Shown piece after piece: positions 43,226 to 52,412 of a DNA stretch of 64,000 nt. The stretch covers positions 149,566-213,565 of the forward strand of contig MPDE01000006.1 in NCBI GenBank assembly GCA_001874335.1. Reading direction: 5' to 3'. Position numbers and translations under genes: made by a program. The notes beneath the pieces are model-generated. The model was not told the origin of the DNA, did no database searches, and saw only the letters and a program-made list of their open reading frames with translations. The DNA comes from Bacteroidetes bacterium MedPE-SWsnd-G2 (GTDB lineage Bacteria; Bacteroidota; Bacteroidia; Flavobacteriales; Flavobacteriaceae). Positions within the stretch are counted from its first letter, which is position 1; every line of letters begins with the position of its first letter.

Positions 43226-45106
43226 ATGAATAAAGTATTAACATTGTTGTTGGTAGGAGGTTTTTTGGTTAGCTGTGATTCTGCTAAACAAAAGGTAGAT
43301 GATTCTGCTGTAAACAACACCATTGTCACTAAGGTTAAATTATCAGATGTGTCTGATGATAAAGTGCCTGTAGTTATTAATCCAGGTCGATTCACAGAGG
43401 AAACAGTAACTTATAGATTACCTAAGGTAGTTCAAGGCACATATAGCGTGAGCAGTTTTGGTCGTTTTGTAGATAACTTCAAAGCCTTAGATTATGATGG
43501 AGCACCATTAGCGGTAAGTAAATCTGATGATAATACTTGGGTTATTTCAAACGCGACACAGTTGGACAAAATAACCTATGATGTAAATGATACATTTGAT
43601 ATTGAACTTACGATTGAAGATGTGCCTTTTTCTCCAGCTGGTACTAATATTGAAGACGCAAACTACGTGTTGAATTTACACGGTTTTATCGGGTATTTTG
43701 ATATTTTAAAAAACAACACTTATTCTTTAGACGTTACTGCGCCTGCAAACTTTGTACGTACTTCTGCATTACAACAAGTTAATTCTACTTCAAGCTCAGA
43801 TGGTACCCAAATTACGACAAGCTATTTGGCACAAAGATATTTTGAGATTACAGACAACCCGATGATGTATGGTAAGTTGGATGTTGAAGAATTTATGGTT
43901 GGAGATATCAAAATTGTTTTGAGTGTGTACTCACCAAACAAAGTGCATTCTGCTACAAGTTTAAAATCATCAATGTTTAAAATGATGGAAGCTCAAAAAG
44001 CGTATTTAGGCGATGTAAATAGCACTCCAAGATATGATATCTACTTATATCTATCTGAAAATAGCGAAACAGCTCCGACAGGTTTTGGTGCCTTAGAGCA
44101 TCATACCTCGACAGTAGTTGTATTGCCAGAAGCAATGGCTAAAACTGAATTGGAGAAAACAATGACAGATGTTGTTGCTCATGAGTTTTTTCATATTGTA
44201 ACGCCTCTAAGTGTGCATTCAGAAGATGTGCATTACTTTGATTACAATGCGCCAACGTTTTCAAAACATTTATGGATGTATGAGGGGGTGACAGAGTATT
44301 TTGCTCAACATTTTCAGGTGTATGAAGGCTTAATGACAGAAGAGGAGTTTTACAATACTATGAAAGGTAAAATTGCTACATCATTAAATTTTGACGACAG
44401 TATGAGTTTTACAACTATGAGCGAAAACATCTTGGATGCACCTTACGCAGGAAACTACATTAATGTATACTCTAAAGGAGCATTAATAGGAATGTGTATC
44501 GATATTTTAATGCGAGAAGAAAGTAATGGTACAAGAAGTATGTTGTCATTGATGAAAGAATTATCGGCAAAATACGGAAAGAATAAACCATTTGAAGATG
44601 AGAATTTAATTGAAGAAATTTCTGCGATGACATATCCTTCTGTAGCACAATTTTTAGAGACACATGTGGTAAATGGTACTCCAATTGACTACGATTTGTT
44701 TTTCGCAAAAGTGGGATTAATTGAAAAGGGAGTAGAGGTTCCTACAAGTTATATTCAGGCGGGTAGCGGTTTTATTTTTGACGCAGATCAAACTAAGCAG
44801 CAAATTTATTTTAATAACGGAATGAAAGACAATACATTTTGGGCAAGCCAAAATGTTGAAGTAAATGATGTAATTAAAGCTGTAAACGGAACAGAATTAA
44901 CAATGGAATCTGCTCAAATGATTTTAGGACAGATGTACGGATGGCAACCTGGTACTGAAATTGAGTTGACATTAGAACGTAAGGGTGAAACTGTTAATTT
45001 AAAAACAACTTTAACGCCTGCATTCACCTTGCAAAAAGGAATGACAAACGATCCTGACGCTGCAAAGGCACTTATAGATCTTAGAAATTCTTGGCTTAAA
45101 GGTTAA
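43226..45106 (+). CDS. M61-family metallopeptidase lipoprotein with PDZ domain
   Basis: A 626-residue exported zinc peptidase (glycyl aminopeptidase family). It has a lipoprotein signal (lipobox LVSC, Cys17), an N-terminal beta domain, and the zinc motif HEFFH (His319-His323) with the downstream glutamate in MYEGVTEYF (353-357). A C-terminal PDZ-like domain follows (about 500-610, ending VEVNDVIKAVNG...GTEIELTLERKG). It is probably surface- or periplasm-facing and digests peptides with N-terminal Gly or Ala. It is monocistronic, with its own promoter and terminator. Confidence 0.92.
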   Translation: MNKVLTLLLVGGFLVSCDSAKQKVDDSAVNNTIVTKVKLSDVSDDKVPVVINPGRFTEETVTYRLPKVVQGTYSVSSFGRFVDNFKALDYDGAPLAVSKSDDNTWVISNATQLDKITYDVNDTFDIELTIEDVPFSPAGTNIEDANYVLNLHGFIGYFDILKNNTYSLDVTAPANFVRTSALQQVNSTSSSDGTQITTSYLAQRYFEITDNPMMYGKLDVEEFMVGDIKIVLSVYSPNKVHSATSLKSSMFKMMEAQKAYLGDVNSTPRYDIYLYLSENSETAPTGFGALEHHTSTVVVLPEAMAKTELEKTMTDVVAHEFFHIVTPLSVHSEDVHYFDYNAPTFSKHLWMYEGVTEYFAQHFQVYEGLMTEEEFYNTMKGKIATSLNFDDSMSFTTMSENILDAPYAGNYINVYSKGALIGMCIDILMREESNGTRSMLSLMKELSAKYGKNKPFEDENLIEEISAMTYPSVAQFLETHVVNGTPIDYDLFFAKVGLIEKGVEVPTSYIQAGSGFIFDADQTKQQIYFNNGMKDNTFWASQNVEVNDVIKAVNGTELTMESAQMILGQMYGWQPGTEIELTLERKGETVNLKTTLTPAFTLQKGMTNDPDAAKALIDLRNSWLKG

Positions 45107-45126
45107 AATAAAAGGAAATAGAATTC

Positions 45127-45160
45127 AAAAAGACTTAACAGTAATGTTAGGTCTTTTTTT
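45127..45160. terminator. Bidirectional terminator
   Basis: A 14-bp stem (45127-45140 with 45145-45158, one G-T wobble) with a GTAA loop and T-run. It lies between the convergent M61 and TIGR02757 genes. Confidence 0.85.
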
Positions 45161-45170
45161 TGGTGTATTC

Positions 45171-45941
45171 TTAGAAGTTTTCAAATACCCCTAACCCAAA
45201 AAGTGCGAAATCGTATTTAACAGGATCAAAAGGGTCTAATGCTCGCAAATTAAGGTCCAACTGATTTAAGGCTTTGCCATCATTCTGCTTTCTATTCAGT
45301 AATCCCAGTTTTCGAGCTACATTTCCTGAATGCACATCAAGTGGGCAGGAAAGAATTGCTGGAGATATAGAATCCCATATACCAAAATCTACACCAGTAT
45401 TATCGGTTCTTACCATCCATCTTAAAAACATATTAATCCTTTTTGCAGCCGAGTTTTTTAAAGGGTCACTAATGTGCTTTTGTGTTCTTTCAAGATGTGG
45501 TATTTCGAAGAAAACAGTTTTTAAATTATGAATCGATGGTTGGATGGAATCCTCAGTAGCTTTTAATTTGAAAAGGGGTTCTAGGCCACCATAAGTAGTA
45601 TAAATATGTTTTAAGGAAGTAATAAATTGACAAAAATCATCACCGTTAAAGGTGCGGTGAACAAATTGTTTTAAAGGTTTTAAATCTTCTTGACTGTGAT
45701 TAAGTACAAAATCAAATGGAGAATGGTCAAGTAAATCCATCATCCTATTTGCGTTTTTAATTATGCTTTTTCGATTTCCCCAAGCAATTGTGGCAGATAA
45801 AAAACTCGCAATTTCAATATCTTCTTTATTACTGAACATATGCGGAATTTGAATGGGGTCACTTTCAATAAATTTTGAAGTGTTATATAACTCTACTTTA
45901 GAATCTAAAAACTCTTTTAATTCTTGTTTGGATAATCCCAT
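45171..45941 (-). CDS. TIGR02757-family protein (DUF2400)
   Basis: A 256-residue soluble protein matching the TIGR02757/DUF2400 family by its IEIASFLSATIAWGNRKSII segment near residues 42-62, the WMVRTDNTGVDFGIW segment and the C-terminal DPFDPVKYDFALFGLGV. The fold resembles a helix-hairpin-helix DNA glycosylase domain, but no activity is known. It is co-transcribed with the LolD-like ATPase gene, 6 bp upstream. Confidence 0.88.
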   Translation of the reverse strand: MGLSKQELKEFLDSKVELYNTSKFIESDPIQIPHMFSNKEDIEIASFLSATIAWGNRKSIIKNANRMMDLLDHSPFDFVLNHSQEDLKPLKQFVHRTFNGDDFCQFITSLKHIYTTYGGLEPLFKLKATEDSIQPSIHNLKTVFFEIPHLERTQKHISDPLKNSAAKRINMFLRWMVRTDNTGVDFGIWDSISPAILSCPLDVHSGNVARKLGLLNRKQNDGKALNQLDLNLRALDPFDPVKYDFALFGLGVFENF

Positions 45942-45947
45942 AAATCG

Positions 45948-46607
45948 TTAAGAAATATTGCCATCAACCATGGTTAACTTTCTGTCGGCCATGTTTGCTA
46001 ATTCTTCGTTATGTGTAACAATTACAAAGGTCTGCCCAAATTCATCACGGAGTTTAAAGAATAGGTTGTGTAAATTTTCTGCAGATTCACTATCTAAATT
46101 ACCAGATGGTTCGTCGGCAAAAATTAATTTTGGGTTATTAATTAAGGCACGTGCAACGGCAACCCGTTGTTGTTCTCCCCCAGATAATTCGTTTGGTTTA
46201 TGGTCGTAACGATCTTTAAGTCCTAAAAAATCTAACAGCTGTTTTGCGTTTTGCTCAGCTTCAGAAGCAGAAGTATTTTTAATGTAAGCAGGAATGCAAA
46301 CATTTTCGAGTGCTGTAAATTCAGGTAACAATTGATGAAATTGAAAAATAAAACCTATGTTTTCATTTCTGAATTTAGCCAGTTGTTTATCGCTTAAACT
46401 TGTAATGTTTTTATCGTTAATTATGAGTTGAGTGTCTTTAGAATCAGAAATAGTATCTAAAGTCCCTAATAATTGAAGCAGCGTTGTTTTTCCAGCACCA
46501 GAAGCACCAACAATAGAAATTACTTCGCCTTTATCAATAGTAAGATTTACGCCTTTTAAAACGTGTAAATCGCCATAATATTTATGGATATTTCTTGCTT
46601 TAATCAT
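45948..46607 (-). CDS. lolD: ABC transporter ATP-binding protein, LolD-like
   Basis: A 219-residue ABC ATPase with Walker [10 protein letters not shown]-loop [10 protein letters not shown], signature LSGGEQQR, Walker [13 protein letters not shown] and H-loop THNEE. The EFTALENV and SGNLD wording fits the LolD/MacB group, which powers lipoprotein release or peptide export. No permease is adjacent, so the partner must be elsewhere. The start is ATG 46607 ([12 protein letters not shown]); the upstream ATG 46622 adds five residues not seen in this family. Confidence 0.85.
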   Translation of the reverse strand: MIKARNIHKYYGDLHVLKGVNLTIDKGEVISIVGASGAGKTTLLQLLGTLDTISDSKDTQLIINDKNITSLSDKQLAKFRNENIGFIFQFHQLLPEFTALENVCIPAYIKNTSASEAEQNAKQLLDFLGLKDRYDHKPNELSGGEQQRVAVARALINNPKLIFADEPSGNLDSESAENLHNLFFKLRDEFGQTFVIVTHNEELANMADRKLTMVDGNIS

Positions 46608-46660
46608 TGTTGTAAAATTCATAGAAGTGAAAATACTCTTTTAAGTGTGGCTATGCAATA

Positions 46661-49108
46661 TTAACTTGATTTCTTCTTAAAGAAGGCTTTTGCATCAATG
46701 TAATCAATGAAATAAATTAGTTTTAAAGAAAACGTATGCTGAGTTGGTTGGTCAAATAAGGTGCTCATACTATCAAAATAATCATCGGTAGAAGCGTTGT
46801 CAGAGTTAAACAATTGGTTTCTATACAAGGCCACCAATTGACTTCCTGGAGCAAATTGCCATGTGTAACTAAAGTCTAAATTCCATGTGTTGAAATTTAC
46901 ATTTGGGTCATCAATATCATCCAAATTATAGCCCGCATCATCCGTTAGCCTTCCGTTTTCTTGCAAAACATACAATTGATAGTCATAGGTTACTGTTGAC
47001 CAGTAGTTTCTAAATGTTAGATTTAAGCCATTAAAGGAGTTGAAATTGTAACTAGCTGTAATGCTGTTAGTCATTGTACGTTGATCTCTTTGACCAAAAA
47101 TTATTTCGTCAGTAGATAAAGTTGTCACATAACCTCTATTGCCCTTGTTGTCGTTGAAGTTTAAACGGTATACAAACAAGAAATGGTCATTAAACCTAAA
47201 GCGAGGAGCCAATCTAAACCTCCAGTTAAATAAATCTCTACCATCTTCAAACAGGGTGTTGAATCCCAAATTAGTGTCGATAGCAAATTTATTATTGTAG
47301 TTTGATGAAATCCAAAAATTACCATTTAGGAAGTTTTCATAAATAAAATATCGTCCTTCAGTACGGGGTTCAAAATAGTCATATTGTTTACCGATTTCAT
47401 AATTAAAATTCCCTCCAAATGAATGCAGTTTTTTGTTTTGAGCAGAAACTCTAAACCCAAAATTTGACCCTGTATAAGTGTCAGGTGAGTATAATCTTTT
47501 GTAGTTTGCCCAAGCGCCTACATTAAAACTGTTTAGTTTTTCTGTAGTTTCGAAAATACGGTAGGAGTAATCAGCTGAAAAATTTTGATAGTTATTTCTG
47601 AATTGGAGCCCAAGATCATTGATGTTATATTTTGTATCCGCAAAGGCATAGCCAACAGAATATCGGTGTTCACCACTAACTTTACCAAATTCAAATTCTG
47701 CACTATATCCGTTTTCAGAATTACTGTTTTCGTTTATAGTACTCATTTTACCTTCGGCCTCAATATTATATCTGTTTTGTTTATCTGTTAAATCTAATAA
47801 TAAACCTGTGACATTGGCATCTCTAAAATGCCCTTCTCGCATTACGTTAGTGTTAATCAAACTCACAGAAGAGTTTCGGTTAAATTGCTGGTCTAAAACT
47901 ATGATGTTATAGTTAGCAAAAGGTTCAACGACTTGACGTCTTTCAGTACCGTTTATAGTATCTAAAATAGTTGCTTCTGTGGTTTCTGTGATGGCATCAA
48001 AAATTCCTATACCCAAACCTTTTTTTGTTCTACCAGATAGCTTAATGGCATTAAGCATGTTTACCTTGTCTGGATAATTTGTTAATTCTTCATTTTCATC
48101 AAGGTCTACACCTCCTGAAGGTCCACTTCCAATTCTTCTAGAGTAGAACAATCCCCCTTTATTAAACAAATCAACACCTTCTTTAAAAAACTGACGTTGC
48201 TCAGAAAAAGCTTGTTCAAACGGTCCTAAATTTAATCGGACTTCATCAAATCCTGCTTGACTGAAATCAGGAATTAAGGTAGCGTCTAAAGTGAAATTTT
48301 CACTAATACCATATTTTAAATCCAATCCAATATTAAATTCACTATTTGTGGCGCCGTCAAAGCTGCTTACAATACCGGAAGCAAAAGGGTAGAAGCTTAA
48401 TCTGGTTGGAGGTTTGATGTTTTCAATCCCTGTTAGTTCACCATGATAAAGTCCAGTATAACCCGTAGTTCTATCTATTGGGTTCCATGAATATTGTGAG
48501 TTGTTTGAACGAAACCGTCTATGAAATTGAATACCCCATGTTTGTACTTTCTGATTTGAAAATCGTAAGGCTGAATACGGTATTTTGATTTCGACAATCC
48601 AGCCATCATCAACCATTTTTATTTTACTGTCCCAAACTGCGTCCCATCCAAAATCCTCACCTATACTCGGAGAAGCAATTGCGTCTGCTTGTGTTCCGGA
48701 GCTAAACACAAAGAATTCGGTGTCATTTTGAGCGTCATTATTAGGGTTAATTGTAATTCCAAAAAAATCGGATTGTCCAAAATTATCTCGATTGGTAAAT
48801 TGACGCATGATATCATCTGGCTTGTCATATAAATAGGCTGCTATAAAAATAGCCTCATCATTATAGGTTACCTGAACTTCGGTGCGTTTGTCTTTAGTTT
48901 CTTTAATACCCATTTCAGGACGAAATTGAGTAAAATCTTTGGCGACTTCTGCATTCAGCCAAGCTTCATCATCTAGAATTCCGTCAATTTTTGGAGCTTT
49001 ATTGACCTTTGTAATGGCTAGAGATTTTTTTATAGAATCTTGCCCAAAACCTTTAACTGCAAACAGAAAAAATAGAATTAAAAAGACATTACGAAAAGAT
49101 AGGCGCAT
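46661..49108 (-). CDS. DUF5916 outer membrane protein with CBM9-like domain
   Basis: An 815-residue exported protein: signal peptide (about 1-22, ending VKGFGQ), an N-terminal CBM9-like domain (about 30-210; KIDGILDDEAWLNAE, WIVEIKIPYSALRF, WGIQFHRR), then a DUF5916 beta-barrel region rich in aromatic and Asn residues to the C-terminus. It is probably an outer membrane protein that binds sugars or related ligands, but the substrate is unknown. The start is ATG 49108; the TTG at 49111 is one codon upstream. A -7 box at 49155-49162 gives a leader of about 45 bases. Confidence 0.85.
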   Translation of the reverse strand: MRLSFRNVFLILFFLFAVKGFGQDSIKKSLAITKVNKAPKIDGILDDEAWLNAEVAKDFTQFRPEMGIKETKDKRTEVQVTYNDEAIFIAAYLYDKPDDIMRQFTNRDNFGQSDFFGITINPNNDAQNDTEFFVFSSGTQADAIASPSIGEDFGWDAVWDSKIKMVDDGWIVEIKIPYSALRFSNQKVQTWGIQFHRRFRSNNSQYSWNPIDRTTGYTGLYHGELTGIENIKPPTRLSFYPFASGIVSSFDGATNSEFNIGLDLKYGISENFTLDATLIPDFSQAGFDEVRLNLGPFEQAFSEQRQFFKEGVDLFNKGGLFYSRRIGSGPSGGVDLDENEELTNYPDKVNMLNAIKLSGRTKKGLGIGIFDAITETTEATILDTINGTERRQVVEPFANYNIIVLDQQFNRNSSVSLINTNVMREGHFRDANVTGLLLDLTDKQNRYNIEAEGKMSTINENSNSENGYSAEFEFGKVSGEHRYSVGYAFADTKYNINDLGLQFRNNYQNFSADYSYRIFETTEKLNSFNVGAWANYKRLYSPDTYTGSNFGFRVSAQNKKLHSFGGNFNYEIGKQYDYFEPRTEGRYFIYENFLNGNFWISSNYNNKFAIDTNLGFNTLFEDGRDLFNWRFRLAPRFRFNDHFLFVYRLNFNDNKGNRGYVTTLSTDEIIFGQRDQRTMTNSITASYNFNSFNGLNLTFRNYWSTVTYDYQLYVLQENGRLTDDAGYNLDDIDDPNVNFNTWNLDFSYTWQFAPGSQLVALYRNQLFNSDNASTDDYFDSMSTLFDQPTQHTFSLKLIYFIDYIDAKAFFKKKSS

Positions 49109-49154
49109 CAATTATTTTGCTTAGGGGATTATTTTAGAATTATTCTATTTTTAG

Positions 49155-49162
49155 CAAAACTA
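49155..49162 (-). promoter_or_regulatory. -7 element of the DUF5916 gene
   Basis: The minus strand reads TAGTTTTG, a perfect TAnnTTTG match, 47-54 bases before the ATG at 49108. Confidence 0.5.
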
Positions 49163-49348
49163 CATTAGCAAATTTTCTATTTTCATAAGGTAACGTTAAA
49201 AAAGTTTTGATAATGTTAATCTTTTTAACGAATAGTGAATTAATCTATTGGTAATGAGTTAAAGTGTTGTAAGTTAATGGTGTTAGGTGTCTGGTAAGTG
49301 TTGAAGTGGTACACTTTTTGCATCATTAAGTTTATATAATAAGAAATA

Positions 49349-49633
49349 ATGAATATTAGAAATTTAAGTAAATACAAGAAATTAGTATTGAGTATAATAT
49401 TAGATATTATAGGTTTTATTACGGTGGTCGATATTATTTGGGCTCCAGTTTCGGCCTTTGCTATGACTCAAATGTATGGTGGTAAAAGGGGGAAGGTTGC
49501 AGCAGTATTTTCATTTATTGAAGAGATCGTTCCTGGTTTAGATATTATCCCATCGTTTACTATTATGTGGATATATACATATGTTTTTCAAAGTCAAAGT
49601 GATAACAGTATTACAAAAAAGATTAAGTCATAA
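49349..49633 (+). CDS. 94-residue small membrane protein
   Basis: Two hydrophobic segments (about residues 13-40 and 57-80) are separated by a glycine/lysine loop (MYGGKRGKVAAVF), with a short hydrophilic C-terminus. The family is not recognised. It has 240 bp of upstream intergenic sequence, in which I see only a poorly matching promoter, and its stop codon is built into the terminator stem. It is monocistronic and convergent with the downstream membrane protein gene. Confidence 0.7.
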   Translation: MNIRNLSKYKKLVLSIILDIIGFITVVDIIWAPVSAFAMTQMYGGKRGKVAAVFSFIEEIVPGLDIIPSFTIMWIYTYVFQSQSDNSITKKIKS

Positions 49634-49668
49634 ATAAAAGCGCCCTTCATAAAGGGCGCTTTTATTTA
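49631..49668. terminator. Long-stem bidirectional terminator
   Basis: A perfect 17-bp stem (49631-49647 with 49652-49668, core AAGCGCCCTT) with a 4-base loop. It starts at the stop codon of the small membrane protein gene. Confidence 0.9.
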
Positions 49669-49710
49669 TCAATAGTAATATGTTTTAAAGTTTCAAGAAC
49701 TTTTTAATTT

Positions 49711-50205
49711 TTAATCTACTAGTTTTTTTAATCCAAATCGTCTAAGCATCTTCTTTTCAAAAGCCCAGAAAAATTTAAACTGTCCAAAAAGCCAACCAAA
49801 GAATACCAGAAGTATTTGATAAAAGATTAATCCAATAAATATATAAAGAATCCAATATAAGGTTGTACCCAAGTTTTCAGGTGTAATTCCTAATGCCTTT
49901 ATTATAGGTCGTCCAACAAATACAGATGAGGAACCAGTTATGGCAAATACGATAAAAATTCTAATCATTTCCCATTTTTGATCAACGATCCATTTGTGTT
50001 CTAATTTTTGGAACAGAAACAAGATAAATTTTAGTAATGCGAAAAAGAGGATGGCAGCAATTGCAATAGTTATACCTATATGCAAATCTTTTGAAAAAAG
50101 CTTAGCCAATTTAAAGGCACTGTAGCCTAATGCGGTTAATCCTAAAACAGGAAATAGTAATTGCCAATTTTGGGTAATCTCCCAACGGTCTTTAAAATTG
50201 TTCAT
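49711..50205 (-). CDS. Small membrane protein (DUF6787-like)
   Basis: A 164-residue protein with about four hydrophobic segments (about 16-33, 42-66, 82-102 and 114-140) and conserved-looking WEMIRIFIVFAITGSSS and VGRPIIKALGI stretches, which I associate from memory with DUF6787. Some annotations call similar proteins prolipoprotein diacylglyceryl transferase; the Lgt catalytic motifs are absent, so I reject that. It lies 27 bp after the small lipoprotein gene, probably in the same operon. Confidence 0.72.
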   Translation of the reverse strand: MNNFKDRWEITQNWQLLFPVLGLTALGYSAFKLAKLFSKDLHIGITIAIAAILFFALLKFILFLFQKLEHKWIVDQKWEMIRIFIVFAITGSSSVFVGRPIIKALGITPENLGTTLYWILYIFIGLIFYQILLVFFGWLFGQFKFFWAFEKKMLRRFGLKKLVD

Positions 50206-50232
50206 AGTAGAATTTTGCAGTGCAAATATACT

Positions 50233-50670
50233 TTAAATACGGGGATTAAACGATGTTAATTTTTGATTGTATTTGAGTTGAAAATAAATAAAATAATTAT
50301 AAAGTTTATAATTCACATCGTAACCATAATCTATGTTTCTTTGGTAGTCAATTTGAAACTCATAAAGGTTTGTGTCATAGGTTAAAGGCTGAATTACCCT
50401 ATTGTTATAAGCAATAACGTACTGAAAATTCCTAGCCTCCAAAAACTCTTGTGAATAATAACCTTCAGGTCTCGCTGTAGAAGCCAACCAATAGTTGAAT
50501 CCAGGGTCTATTATTATAATTTCATACTCTAACTGATCGTTTGCAATTCTAACCGTATCAGATGACTTTATATTTAGTTCATTTTGATTATTAGAGGTCA
50601 TGCTGTCTTTTGTGGAGTTGCAGCTTACCAATCCAATACAAACCAATAATATGAGAAGTAAATGTTTCAT
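50233..50670 (-). CDS. Small lipoprotein (DUF6146-like)
   Basis: A 145-residue protein with a lipoprotein signal (lipobox LVSC, Cys17) and a Ser/Asn-rich linker. A compact domain follows, with IIIDPGFNYWLAS, EFLEARNFQYVIAYNNRV and a Tyr/Asn-rich C-terminus. I associate it from memory with DUF6146. It is likely anchored in the periplasm or outer membrane. Upstream of the membrane protein gene at 49711. Function unknown. Confidence 0.72.
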   Translation of the reverse strand: MKHLLLILLVCIGLVSCNSTKDSMTSNNQNELNIKSSDTVRIANDQLEYEIIIIDPGFNYWLASTARPEGYYSQEFLEARNFQYVIAYNNRVIQPLTYDTNLYEFQIDYQRNIDYGYDVNYKLYNYFIYFQLKYNQKLTSFNPRI

Positions 50671-50749
50671 TAAATTCCTTTACTGAAAGATACAATAAAT
50701 GCTATTATATTACGAGTATTTAAGCTCCTTTTAACATGGGGCTGGTATT

Positions 50750-51376
50750 TTATTTTTTTCCGAAGATATTACCGATAATTCCACCTAATCCATCAGATTT
50801 TTTATTTCCTCCAAGTAACATGCCAGCAACATCGTCTATTACACTGCCATCTCCATCAGAATCCAGCATTTGTTCTAAGAATCCTTGTTGTGAATTTTGC
50901 GAGTTGTTACCTAATAACCCACTTAAAACATCAGTAACACTAGAAGCGCTACTTTCCCTATTTTGTTTCCCTAACATATTCATTACAATAGGAGCTGCAA
51001 TTTTTAAAATTTCACTCACAGAGCTTGAGTTTACACCAGATTTAGTACTTAATGCCTGCTCTACATGATTTTGTTTCTGCCCTAAGATATGACCAAGTAT
51101 TTTGGAGCCATCTGTTTTAGCTGAATCGTCAACACCTCCTCCAAAAAATCCATCTAAGTTATCTAAAAGACTTCCGTCGTGTTTATTTAGTGCGTTTTGT
51201 AAACTTGATGACCCTTGTTCTGATTTCGAATTGTTTTTCATGGCTTGCAACAAAACAGGGATTGCCATAGTAAGCACAGAGTTGGTTTTAGAGTTTTCTT
51301 CACCAGAAGCCTGTGAGATATTGTTAATTACCGATTTACCTAATTCTCCTTGTATTAAATCTAATATTCCTGACAT
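50750..51376 (-). CDS. DUF937-family protein
   Basis: A 208-residue soluble protein. The N-terminal MSGILDLIQGELGKSVINNISQASG and the internal AIPVLLQAMKNN, ILGHILG and LDSDGDGSVIDDVAGMLLGG segments match the DUF937/YidB-like family. The C-terminus is Gly-rich (GLGGIIGNIFGKK). There is no signal peptide. The DSDGDGSVIDD stretch looks like an EF-hand-type calcium loop, but no binding is shown. A terminator precedes it, after serA. Confidence 0.85.
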   Translation of the reverse strand: MSGILDLIQGELGKSVINNISQASGEENSKTNSVLTMAIPVLLQAMKNNSKSEQGSSSLQNALNKHDGSLLDNLDGFFGGGVDDSAKTDGSKILGHILGQKQNHVEQALSTKSGVNSSSVSEILKIAAPIVMNMLGKQNRESSASSVTDVLSGLLGNNSQNSQQGFLEQMLDSDGDGSVIDDVAGMLLGGNKKSDGLGGIIGNIFGKK

Positions 51377-51400
51377 AGTGTTAGTTTTTGAAAAAGGTAC

Positions 51401-51433
51401 AAAAAAAACCTCTAAAACGATGCTTTAGAGGTT
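51401..51433 (-). terminator. Terminator of the serC-serA operon
   Basis: The stem AACCTCTAAA (51407-51416) pairs with TTTAGAGGTT (51424-51433). On the minus strand it is followed by a T-run, 19 bases after the serA stop. Confidence 0.85.
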
Positions 51434-51452
51434 GTTATGTGTTTGGGGTTAT

Positions 51453-52403
51453 TTATTTGAATCTCTCAATAATTTGATCTGCTAATTCTAATCCAATTCG
51501 GTCTTGAGCTTCAGTAGTTGCAGCGCCAATATGAGGTGAAAGCGAAGCATTTGGATTCATTAAAATTTGAACCGAAGGAGTTGGTTCGGATTCAAAAGTG
51601 TCAATACCAGCAAATCCAACCTTATTGTTATTTAATGCTTCTACTAATGAAACTTCATGAATAACACCTCCACGAGAAGCGTTTATTATACCTACACCTT
51701 TTTTCATTAGGTCAATTTCATTTTTACCTATAATGTATTCTTTTTGAGAAGGCACATGAATTGTAATAAAATCAGATTGTTTTAATAAATCGTTTAAGGG
51801 AATGCTTTTTAAATTGACATCCATTCCTTGTCCGTTAAACAACTCAACTTTTACAGTGGCTTCTTCTGTTAGTTTATCACTAACTATTACATTCATCCCA
51901 ATTCCTAAGCCAATTTTAGCTACTTCTTTACCTATGCGGCCAATACCAATTATGCCCAAAGTCTTACCTCTTAATTCGCTACCTTTAGAATAACTTTTTT
52001 TAAGAGCTTTAAATCTTGTATCACCTTCTAATGGCATATTTCTGTTTGCGTCATGCAGGAATCTAACCCCTCCAAATAAGTGGGCAAAAACCAACTCAGC
52101 AACAGATTGAGATGATGCCGCTGGTGTATTTACTACAGCAATGTTTTTAGATTTTGCGTAATCAACAGCAATATTGTCCATACCTACGCCACCTCGTCCT
52201 ATCAATTTTAACCCTGGACAAGCATCGATTACATCAGATTTAACCTGAGTAGCACTTCTTACTAGAAGTGCTTCAATGTTATTGGTATTAATGAAATTTG
52301 ATAATTGCTCTTGAGCAACAGTTGTAGTTATAACTTCGAAACCAGCAGTTTCTAATGCTTCTTTCCCGCTATTGGAAATGCCATCGTTTGCTAAAATTTT
52401 CAT
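51453..52403 (-). CDS. serA: D-3-phosphoglycerate dehydrogenase, short form
   Basis: First enzyme of L-serine synthesis, oxidising 3-phosphoglycerate to 3-phosphohydroxypyruvate with NAD. The 316-residue protein has the Rossmann motif GIIGIGRIGKE (about 150-160), the catalytic arginine in NASRGG, the glutamate in DTFESEP and the histidine in LSPHIGAAT. It ends after the catalytic core with no ACT domain, so the serine-feedback module of E. coli SerA is missing. It follows serC by 9 bp in one operon. Confidence 0.93.
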   Translation of the reverse strand: MKILANDGISNSGKEALETAGFEVITTTVAQEQLSNFINTNNIEALLVRSATQVKSDVIDACPGLKLIGRGGVGMDNIAVDYAKSKNIAVVNTPAASSQSVAELVFAHLFGGVRFLHDANRNMPLEGDTRFKALKKSYSKGSELRGKTLGIIGIGRIGKEVAKIGLGIGMNVIVSDKLTEEATVKVELFNGQGMDVNLKSIPLNDLLKQSDFITIHVPSQKEYIIGKNEIDLMKKGVGIINASRGGVIHEVSLVEALNNNKVGFAGIDTFESEPTPSVQILMNPNASLSPHIGAATTEAQDRIGLELADQIIERFK

Positions 52404-52412
52404 ATAAATATA

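Noticed and set aside
49711..50205. Prolipoprotein diacylglyceryl transferase
   Set aside because: Too short and without the Lgt signature; only general hydrophobicity is shared.
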